Assembly (NCBI GenBank): GCA_964495655.1
Contig: CAZBWK010000130.1
Span: 1 to 8,837 of the forward strand
Length of the DNA stretch: 8,837 bases
From: JAAYJR01 sp964495655
GTDB lineage: Bacteria; Bacteroidota; Bacteroidia; Bacteroidales; Prolixibacteraceae
Direction of reading: 5' to 3'
Numbering within the stretch: position 1 is the first letter of the stretch; every line of letters starts with the position of its first letter. A model generated the notes under the pieces. That model was not told where the DNA came from. It did no database searches and worked only from the letters and a program-made list of their open reading frames with translations. Positions 1 to 5,168 of the stretch are shown piece after piece. The translations under genes were made by a program, and so were the position numbers.

Positions 1-93
1 CAGATTGAGTTTGCTATGCCAAACTAATTATATTTTGTTAAATAAGTTATGTCTTAGACTTAATTTTCTTATCTTGCTATGTGTCTTGAAAGG

Positions 94-136
94 GTGGTAT
101 CATTTTAAACCGGTAAGTGGTACCGTTTCAGACCGG
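94..136. repeat. Tandem 20-bp repeat, probable IS21-family terminus remnant
   Basis: GTGGTATCATTTTAAACCGG (94-113) is followed after 3 bp by GTGGTACCGTTTCAGACCGG (117-136), matching at 16 of 20 positions. IS21-family elements carry several such repeated transposase-binding sites at their ends, and Bacteroidota members have GTGGTA...CCGG-like repeats. No istA or istB coding sequence lies in the window, so this would be either a leftover end or the edge of an element whose body lies elsewhere. The family assignment rests on memory of the repeat style. Confidence 0.4.
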
Positions 137-215
137 CGCCGAAATAAAACATGAAAGGGAAAAGGAAAAACTACATAAAACAACATTCAACCGGTATCGA
201 ACATCAGTTTTGGTA

Positions 216-232
216 GCTCCCCTTTCGGGAGC
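216..232. other. Short perfect hairpin
   Basis: GCTCCC (216-221) and GGGAGC (227-232) form a perfect 6-bp stem around a 5-base loop. No T-run follows on the plus strand, so it is not a clear intrinsic terminator. Read on the minus strand it lies just downstream of the -7-like box at 233-240, and could be the start of a leftward transcript's leader. Confidence 0.4.
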
Positions 233-240
233 AAAGATAA
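233..240 (-). promoter_or_regulatory. Possible minus-strand -7 box (TATCTTTG)
   Basis: The minus strand reads TATCTTTG, a full match to the Bacteroidota -7 consensus TAnnTTTG. It would drive transcription leftward through the IS21-like repeats. No TTTG is visible at the expected -33 spacing, so this is only a candidate. Confidence 0.25.
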
Positions 241-332
241 AAAAATAACTGTACAGGGACTATGGGTTCCTTTATTATCGGGTAGATAAAGTGGGTAAAA
301 TATCACGAATTGTTAATTAAATAATATTGAAG

Positions 333-572
333 ATGAAGAAAGAAAAAAAATATTTTAGGAATTGTAATCATATTTTTCTGGTAATGACATTTAACTTAAA
401 TATGTCACGGACAGATCATAATGGCGATACCTCTTTGCTGAATATTAAAACTATGGCACATGCTGCCTCTGAGTGTAATGATCATCTTTATGCTTGGTTT
501 TGCCAAAAATTCACATCCGGTTATGCATGTGTGTCTGGAAGTGATGATTATTGGTGTGATGAAACTAGGTAG
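333..572 (+). CDS. NVEALA-type small exported peptide (leader apparently frameshifted)
   Basis: A 79-residue small protein starting at ATG 333; an upstream in-frame TTG at 327 is less likely. It ends in a polar, aromatic, cysteine-rich tail (Cys in SECND, WFCQK, YACVS and YWCDE). The centre reads FNLNMSRTDHNGDTSLLNIK followed by TMAHA. LNIKTMAHA matches the (A)NVEALA hallmark of a Bacteroidota peptide family with a short hydrophobic leader, often encoded beside 6-bladed beta-propeller lipoproteins, as here. The leader is odd: this frame gives KKYFRNCNHIF, but the next frame over 349-375 reads NILGIVIIF, a proper hydrophobic segment. One extra A in the run 343-350 and one missing T in 373-377 would explain this. 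Function of the family is unknown; a peptide signal or bacteriocin-like role is only speculation. The gene may be a pseudogene or carry sequencing errors. Confidence 0.6.
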   Translation: MKKEKKYFRNCNHIFLVMTFNLNMSRTDHNGDTSLLNIKTMAHAASECNDHLYAWFCQKFTSGYACVSGSDDYWCDETR

Positions 573-587
573 AATTAAATACCGTTT

Positions 588-646
588 TAAGAGGCTGTCT
601 GAGAATATCAAATTTATCTGGTAATAAGGACGCCTCTTATTTTTTT
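588..646 (+). terminator. Rho-independent terminator-like hairpin after the peptide gene
   Basis: TAAGAGGC (588-595) pairs with GCCTCTTA (632-639), and GTC (597-599) with GAC (629-631) adds three pairs past a one-base bulge. Seven T residues follow (640-646). It lies 15 bases after the peptide stop codon and 27 bases before the propeller gene, so it may give the peptide gene its own abundant short transcript, with attenuated read-through. The loop of about 29 bases is longer than usual. AGAGGCTGTCT-like sequences also occur at some insertion sequence ends, so a small repeat element is an alternative. Confidence 0.55.
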
Positions 647-672
647 ATTAACGTAAACTGTAAACATTAAAA

Positions 673-1800
673 ATGAAAAATAAAGTAAAATATTCATTAA
701 AACTATTTTGTCTCACTTTAATATTATGGAATTGTTCTGGTGATGAAGAAAAAACTATAGAATTGAAAGCAACTCAGAGTGATACATTGTCTTTAAACTA
801 CAGTTCCCAAATAGTTCAACTTGAAACGACTCCCGAATCTTTAATTGGCTTCATTCTAAAATCTAATATTGATATATCAAATAAACGAATATTTGTTCTA
901 TCAGATTTCAATATTTATATATTCGACATAACTGGTAAGTACCTTACTAAATTAAAAGAAGGGAAAGGGCCGGGTGAAGTTAATCGTATTATGGCCTTTA
1001 CATTAAATACTGAAAAAAAATTGATATTCGCTATAGATAATGCAACTAAATTGTGCGTCTTCGATTATGATGGTAATATGATTAATAAATATGATATTAC
1101 AAATTTTGCAAGTAGTGATATTTGTATTTTAGATGATGATAACGTTTTTCTGTTGCGTAATTATGTTGGTGGTGAAGAAAGATATTTCGTTGGTATGTAC
1201 AACATTCCTGCCCAAAAAGTTATCAGGAAGTTTATCCCGGCTGAGAAAAGTCCTTATCCAAGGAATACAATAGCAACTGCTCAGAATTTTTCGTGGCATA
1301 AAGAAAAACTTTTTTTGAATCTTACAAATATTTTTGGTTTGTTTGAATACGGAGATTCAGATTTTCATCAAATACTGTTCTTTGATATTGGTAAAAAAGC
1401 TGTACCCCAAAGTTTAATAAATAAATTTGAAGAAAGGAAACCTTGTGATTTAGGAGACGAAGCAAAGTCACTTCACTATGCCCCGTTTATGCTTTTTGGG
1501 TTTCACTTAAAAGGGTATTATTTTATAGTGATAGATGATGAGGATATTAATTGTTATGCAGTAAAAAGTACGAACAAAAAGGTTTATCATAATGGATCCT
1601 TGTTTTCTTATTTTGACCTTCCGAAAAAAAAATCACTTAAAATAGTTGCTGGAGTTCAAAATGATTTAATAATTTTTTTTTGTAATTCTTATGATTTCTT
1701 CGACTCTGAAAAACAAGTAGATAAAAAAGAAATTCAAATTCATAACCATAAATTTCAAATAGACAGAAATGATAATCCATTTTTAATAATTATAGAGTAA
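673..1800 (+). CDS. 6-bladed beta-propeller lipoprotein (NHL/TolB-like)
   Basis: A 375-residue lipoprotein. The signal peptide MKNKVKYSLKLFCLTLILWN ends at Cys21; Asn at -1 is unusual for a lipobox. CSGDEE after the cleavage site resembles the Ser-plus-acidic lipoprotein export signal of Bacteroides, so surface exposure is likely. VQLETTPESLIG (48-59), the YIFDITGKY blade strand (82-90) and the GKGPGE turn (97-102) are hallmarks of the Bacteroidota 6-bladed propeller family; further blades follow (CVFDYDGNMINKYD and others). Such propellers bind ligands or partner proteins and have no known enzymatic activity. The gene follows the NVEALA-type peptide, the usual neighbour of this family, and precedes a thioredoxin-fold lipoprotein by 39 bases, suggesting one transcript. 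The start is supported by the signal peptide. Codon use is very AT-rich, unlike the DUF1573 gene downstream. Confidence 0.8.
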   Translation: MKNKVKYSLKLFCLTLILWNCSGDEEKTIELKATQSDTLSLNYSSQIVQLETTPESLIGFILKSNIDISNKRIFVLSDFNIYIFDITGKYLTKLKEGKGPGEVNRIMAFTLNTEKKLIFAIDNATKLCVFDYDGNMINKYDITNFASSDICILDDDNVFLLRNYVGGEERYFVGMYNIPAQKVIRKFIPAEKSPYPRNTIATAQNFSWHKEKLFLNLTNIFGLFEYGDSDFHQILFFDIGKKAVPQSLINKFEERKPCDLGDEAKSLHYAPFMLFGFHLKGYYFIVIDDEDINCYAVKSTNKKVYHNGSLFSYFDLPKKKSLKIVAGVQNDLIIFFCNSYDFFDSEKQVDKKEIQIHNHKFQIDRNDNPFLIIIE

Positions 1801-1839
1801 TATATTTGAATTTGTAGAAATGGTATATTGAACAATATT

Positions 1840-2373
1840 ATGAAAATTATTCTATTGCTTTTGATAATCTTTTCAGTATTTTCTTGTAAATATCGCAATC
1901 CTCGCGAAAAGGAAATTAGAGATAACCTGAAGAAGGAAATTAATTTAGAAATGGTTGATTATATCAGACACAGAAATAAAGAAATTTCCTTCTATAACTT
2001 CCGAAGTAAGTATAAATACATTTATTTGGTATACCTGCAACAAGGCTGTGGCATGTGTTATCCGAAATATATTGTCTGGCAGGAAAAAATGCGCTCTGTC
2101 AATAAATTTGACATTGTGACGGCTCTATTTATTATTAAGGGAAATTCATATAGTGATTTCATTGTAGAAGCTCAAAAAGAAGGTCTGGAAGAAGACAGGT
2201 TTTATACTTTTATGGATCCCACTGATTCGTTTATAGATGCTAATGAAGATATTCCCGGTTGGATTATTGAGAGTACTTTTTTAATTGATGAACAAAATCA
2301 GATTGTTTTGATTGGCAGCCCTTTTAGCACACCAGAAATGACTAAAGCTTTCTATGATATCTGCTCTGAATAA
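1840..2373 (+). CDS. Thioredoxin-fold lipoprotein with CGMC motif
   Basis: A 177-residue protein from ATG 1840; a TTG four codons upstream is in frame but less likely. The signal peptide MKIILLLLIIFSVFS ends at Cys16, giving a lipoprotein. After a charged helix (about 20-50), the strand YIYLVYLQQ leads into GCGMCYPKY with Cys70 and Cys73, a CxxC active site at the end of a beta strand and before a helix as in thioredoxins and TlpA-like proteins. Later come a loop with DPTD and the region STFLIDEQNQIVLIGSPF (residues about 144-161), matching the thioredoxin-fold edge strand. The expected cis-Pro before that strand is not obvious (PGWIIEST instead), so this is a divergent family member. It probably acts outside the inner membrane as a thiol oxidant, reductant or isomerase. 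The cysteine-rich peptide encoded upstream is an attractive substrate, but that is inference. It sits between the propeller and DUF1573 genes in the same direction. Confidence 0.7.
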   Translation: MKIILLLLIIFSVFSCKYRNPREKEIRDNLKKEINLEMVDYIRHRNKEISFYNFRSKYKYIYLVYLQQGCGMCYPKYIVWQEKMRSVNKFDIVTALFIIKGNSYSDFIVEAQKEGLEEDRFYTFMDPTDSFIDANEDIPGWIIESTFLIDEQNQIVLIGSPFSTPEMTKAFYDICSE

Positions 2374-2446
2374 ATAAGCTTATTATTCGAAAAAATTGTA
2401 TTTATCTGAGCTTTGATAGTTTCTTTTTTACTATAATTCGAACAAG

Positions 2447-2836
2447 GTGATAAAGAATATATTTAAATATGTGTATTTTTTGTTATTCCTGATTTCCTGC
2501 TCCACCCCTGTCACCCGGAACGATGCCGTTATCCGGTTCAACAGGCAGGAGCATGATTTTGGCGCCATCACTTTAAAAGAGGAGGTGTACTACAGCTTTG
2601 AATTTTCCAATCCCGGAAAAACGCCGCTGGTCATAAGCAATGTTAAAACTTCGTGTGGTTGTACGATTCCTGAGTGGCCCCGGAAATCCGTTAAGCCGGG
2701 AGCTAAAGGGGAAATTAAGGTTGCTTATGACGCAGTTTCCCCCGGAGTTTTTCATAAAACCATTACCGTGTATTTTAATGGGAAAGATTCGCCGGTTCAG
2801 TTGAGCATTAAAGGGCAAGTAAAAAATAAGATATAG
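2447..2836 (+). CDS. DUF1573 domain lipoprotein
   Basis: A 129-residue protein starting at GTG 2447; no in-frame ATG is available and the signal peptide supports this region as the start. The leader IKNIFKYVYFLLFLIS ends at Cys18 (lipobox LISC). The rest is one DUF1573 domain, an immunoglobulin-like beta sandwich: HDFGAITLKEE (36-46), FEFSNPGKTPLVISNVKTSC (51-70), the family hallmark SCGCT with Cys70 and Cys72, PGAKGEIKVAYD (84-95), GVFHKTITVYFNG (100-112) and a final LSIKGQV strand. The molecular function of the family is unknown; it is common in Bacteroidota, often near thioredoxin-like lipoproteins and signal peptidases. The next gene's ribosome binding site overlaps the stop codon (TAGGAGGG, 2834-2841), so the two were probably co-translated. 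Base composition is distinctly less AT-rich than the two genes upstream. Confidence 0.85.
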   Translation: MIKNIFKYVYFLLFLISCSTPVTRNDAVIRFNRQEHDFGAITLKEEVYYSFEFSNPGKTPLVISNVKTSCGCTIPEWPRKSVKPGAKGEIKVAYDAVSPGVFHKTITVYFNGKDSPVQLSIKGQVKNKI

Positions 2837-2857
2837 GAGGGAAAATGCAATTATGAC

Positions 2858-3401
2858 ATGAAGCAGTTTAAAACAATATTTACCTTCACGGGAGTTTTTA
2901 TCGTCGCCATTATTTTGCGCGTATTTGTCATAGAAATTTACTCTATTCCCAGCGGGTCGATGGAAGAAATCCTGCTTGCGGGCGACAAGGTAATGGTAAA
3001 TAAACTGGTTTACGGGACTAAACTGTCGGCATCGCCTTATGATATTCCCTGGGTATAACTTGGGTGGTTTTTGCAGGCTGGCGCTGCAACTAATCTTGAT
3101 ATGATATATTGAGATTATCTGCGACTGCCGGGATTCTCTTCACCGTCGAACGGGGCAATGTTATGATATTTTGGCATCCGTTGTAGGGAGGACGTAAAAA
3201 CTTTTTTATCAAACGTTGCATTGCCCTGCCGGACGATACCCTGCAAATAGAAGGGGGCAGGAAAAAATAAATAACCGGTTTTTCCAGGAAACCGCCCTTT
3301 CCAAAAATGGTTACGAGGTCTGGACAAGCGCTCCCCAACAGTTTACAAGGATGTTTGATAGTTTAACTTATCTTCGACAGTTGCAAAATGTATATATTTG
3401 A
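2858..3401 (+). pseudogene. lepB: Decayed type I signal peptidase
   Basis: A remnant of an inner-membrane serine protease that removes signal peptides. An intact start runs 2858-3058 (66 residues): one membrane segment (about 8-25), then IYSIPSGSME with catalytic Ser34, and LLAGDKVMVNKLVYG. Frame continues past TAA (3056) and TGA (3110, where Trp of WDYLRLPGF is expected), shifts near 3137, then gives VERGNVMIF, a TAG (3184) and FFIKRCIALP with the catalytic Lys codon at 3211-3213. LPDDT replaces the usual LPGDT. A stop follows at 3268; a further shift gives NGYEVWTSAPQQF and DSLTYL (to 3401). At least three stops and two frameshifts mean it cannot make an active enzyme. A strong GGAGGG lies at 2836-2841, 16 bases before ATG 2858. 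The 3' end is cut off near the insertion sequence border. Confidence 0.8.
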
Positions 3402-3432
3402 AAAATAGCATAATATGAGCATAAAAATTTTC

Positions 3433-3443
3433 TTTGGCACTAC
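3433..3443. repeat. 11-mer TTTGGCACTAC at the left IS border
   Basis: An exact copy, in the same orientation, lies at the right border (8684-8694). The left copy overlaps the transposase stop codon (minus-strand TAG at 3440-3442). Transposon ends are normally inverted, so this direct pair is either incidental, part of subterminal binding sites, or a duplication. Confidence 0.5.
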
Positions 3444-3752
3444 ATTTCAATTTTTTTAATCGTTGGTGGCATAGCCATTCCTATAGCTTTAAAAACTTTA
3501 TGGCAATCGCCTGAGGCTTGTGTCCGTAATGCGATCTTATTGCCTGAATGCTCAATGATTACTTCCTGCAACCTTTTCAGGTCCATCTTTATCTGCTCCC
3601 ATTCCAAATTTTCTCCAATATTTTCAATCCTCATGTCCAGTTCCTTTCTTAGCACGAGGGCAAGAAAACTGCAAAAAACATGACCTCTTATTGTCTCATC
3701 TCTCTTGTGGTAGACAGGACGGGTTTCAAGGACACTCTTTACATCGCGAAAT
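3440..3752 (-). pseudogene. IS1634-family transposase, C-terminal part
   Basis: Reading leftward from 3752 the frame gives FRDVKSVLETRPVYHKRDET, then IRGHVFCSFLALVLRKELDM, a coiled helical tail (ENLEWEQIKMDLKRLQEVI), and ends IKKIEM at a TAG (3440-3442). LETRPVYHK...ETIRGHVFCSFLAL is the typical C-terminal block of IS1634-family DDE transposases. The Lys of DVKS (codon 3737-3739) is the last residue of the Y-R-E-K signature; its partner Glu is encoded at 7294-7296 on the other side of the inserted element. This part has no internal lesion. It has no start of its own, so it is a fragment. In its frame the reading continues through the palindrome 3749-3782 as LWRALHKL until a TAA just inside the RIT element. 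Confidence 0.85.
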
Positions 3753-3782
3753 AGCTTATGGAGAGCTCTCCATAAGCTATTT
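3749..3782. repeat. Perfect 34-bp palindrome at the left RIT/IS junction
   Basis: Centred between 3765 and 3766, the half AAATAGCTTATGGAGAG is followed by its exact reverse complement with no loop. The outer TTT overlaps the T-run that starts the left terminal repeat of the RIT element. No equivalent lies at the right junction, and joining the two transposase parts without it restores a normal MVEHVFRDVKS sequence. It is therefore extra DNA brought by, or formed during, the insertion. Confidence 0.85.
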
Positions 3783-3809
3783 TATGCGCTGCATATCGTT
3801 ATGCAAAGC
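3780..3809 (+). repeat. RIT left terminal inverted repeat with dyad core site
   Basis: All 30 bases are the exact reverse complement of 7258-7287. Within it, the arms GCGCTGCATA (3786-3795) and TATGCAAAGC (3800-3809) are inverted copies of each other (8 of 10) around the 4-base spacer TCGT. This is the layout expected of a tyrosine recombinase crossover site with two monomer-binding arms. Confidence 0.9.
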
Positions 3810-3846
3810 AATTTAAGAAAAGCGGTGTAACCCTCTATTAATCAAC

Positions 3847-3861
3847 TATCGCTTTGCATAA
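3847..3861 (-). repeat. Inner half-site at the left RIT end
   Basis: TATCGCTTTGCATAA (3847-3861) repeats the right terminal sequence at 7254-7268 exactly. Its 11-bp core GCTTTGCATAA (3851-3861) is the reverse complement of TTATGCAAAGC in the outer left repeat (3799-3809), 41 bp away. It is a likely additional recombinase-binding site. Confidence 0.75.
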
Positions 3862-3876
3862 ACACTACGCATAGAA

Positions 3877-3930
3877 TTATTGCTTATTATGGTAGGGTGG
3901 TAATATTGCCACAGAACTAATAAGCAATAA
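3877..3930 (+). promoter_or_regulatory. Stem-loop directly before the ritA start codon
   Basis: TTATTGCTTATTA (3877-3889) and TAATAAGCAATAA (3918-3930) form a perfect 13-bp stem ending two bases before ATG 3933. The 28-base loop contains GTGGTAATATTGCCAC, itself a palindrome except for one pair that can wobble in RNA. No Shine-Dalgarno sequence is visible. The structure could hide the ritA start in the mRNA, or be an operator for a recombinase acting as its own repressor. It is not followed by a T-run, so it is not a terminator. Confidence 0.55.
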
Positions 3931-3932
3931 AC

Positions 3933-5168
3933 ATGAGAGAGAATCAAACAATCGATGAGCTACTTGAGGATTGTATCCGCTATTTTGAGCAAAACTGTTA
4001 TACCAGGCTCAGAATAGAACGATACAAGTCCCTGTGGAAACATGGGATCCGCCACTACATGGAGATCAGAGGCATTATCAATTACAATCGTTCTGTCGGG
4101 GAGAAGTTTATTAATACCCGGATCTCTTCAAGTGTAACACCTGCAGAGCGGGATGTGATCCGAAGCGTAAGTGTGTTAACCGAGATACAGGAAACGGGTA
4201 AGGTTTCTAAAAGAACAGTACACCCGATAACACGAGAACTGAAGGGCCCTATGGGGGAGGCGATAAGAAGCCTGCTGCGGCATCTGAAAGAACTCCGCCG
4301 GAATCCAACGACCATCAACGACCACTTATTATACCTTCATCGATTTAAGCAGTACCTGGAAAACCGGGAAGTCATGCTTCTAAAGGATATTGGAGAAGAG
4401 CACATTCTTGGATTTGTATCCACCCAGACAAACAATAACATCAACGTGGTATCCTCCCTGAGAGTGTTCTTCCGTTATCTGTATGAAGAAAGATTATTAA
4501 AAACAGACCTTTCGTATGTGCTGGCACATTACAAATGGATTAAGCGGGAGAAACTTCCGTCTGTCTACACAGCAGAAGAAGTAAAACGGATAGAATCTTC
4601 GGTAAATCGTTCCAACGCGGTGGGTAAACGCGATTATGCCATACTGCTGCTTGCCACGAGGTTGGGACTTCGTGCCTCTGACATTGCTTTCCTGTCATTT
4701 GCCAGTCTGGACTGGGAAAACAGCCGGATTACCCTGAAACAATACAAAACCGGCAAGGAAACAGAACTTCCCCTGCTTGCTGAAATCGGTGAGGCGATTA
4801 TCAATTAACTGAAGTTTGGACGTGCCCGGTCGGATTCCCCGAATGTTTTTCTTTCCGCGCGTGCTCCGTATCGGCCAATGACAGGAGTAGCGGTTTCCAA
4901 TGCAGTCAGACAAATTATTGATGCTTCCGGCATACCCATCGGACAGCGCCGGCATGGCCCTCATGCCATGCGTCATAGCCTGGCCAGCCGACTGCTTGAG
5001 CACAGCGTGTCCCTGCCGGTCATATCAGAATCATTGGGACACGAGAAAACAGAAAGTACAATGACTTACCTGCGTATTGACAGGAATGCACTTCGCCAAT
5101 GCGCTTTGGATGTTCCAATGGTTAATCCGTCTTTTTACAGGCAGAAAGGAGGGGCGTTTTATGAGTGA
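3933..5168 (+). pseudogene. ritA: RIT tyrosine recombinase A, broken by one in-frame TAA
   Basis: First recombinase of the trio, 411 codons if the TAA at codon 292 (4806-4808) is ignored. The long N-terminal half holds the DNA-binding part, including a SAM-like core-binding domain (about 107-195: LLRHLKELRRNPTTINDHLL, FVSTQTNNNINVVSSLRVFF). The catalytic domain starts near KLPSVYTAEEV (207-217). Residues seen: Arg247 (LGLRASDIAFL), Lys272 (QYKTGKE), His344 and Arg347 (HAMRHS), His370 (LGHEKTES) and nucleophile Tyr379 (TYLRID). The stop falls where GEAIIN-x-LKFGRA would continue, most simply a Tyr codon changed to TAA; frame and similarity go on unchanged after it. The upstream product (291 residues) lacks HxxR and the Tyr and cannot cleave DNA. 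A downstream ATG at 4878 lacks Arg247. The gene ends 8 bases inside ritB (ATGAGTGA). Confidence 0.85.

Larger units (their letters stand above)
1..332. other. AT-rich leader region without a recognisable gene
   Basis: No convincing coding region is seen on either strand. The longest candidate is a 21-codon frame starting with ATG at 151 (MKGKRKNYIK...), which I do not recognise. The stretch holds a tandem 20-bp repeat resembling an IS21-family end (94-136), a short perfect hairpin (216-232) and a minus-strand match to the Bacteroidota -7 promoter box (233-240). No TTTG/TAnnTTTG promoter pair is visible for the peptide gene that follows, so its promoter is unassigned. Confidence 0.6.

Noticed and set aside
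405..611. Minus-strand 68-codon frame over the NVEALA-type peptide gene.
   Set aside because: It is a shadow of the peptide gene with no motif or plausible leader.
3090..3338. Minus-strand open frames of 70-82 codons over the signal peptidase remnant.
   Set aside because: No recognisable motifs, and the opposite strand carries clear signal peptidase sequence; they are shadows.
3840..3885. Bacteroidota promoter for ritABC using TTTG at 3853-3856 and TTATTG near 3877.
   Set aside because: The -7 box does not match TAnnTTTG well enough to call.
5077..5160. Longer ritB starting at ATG 5077.
   Set aside because: It would overlap ritA by about 90 bases and lacks a ribosome binding site; ATG 5161 has AAAGGAGG and the usual short overlap.
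4878..5168. Separate 96-codon recombinase gene.
   Set aside because: It is in the same frame as ritA and is only its catalytic C-terminal part after the in-frame TAA.
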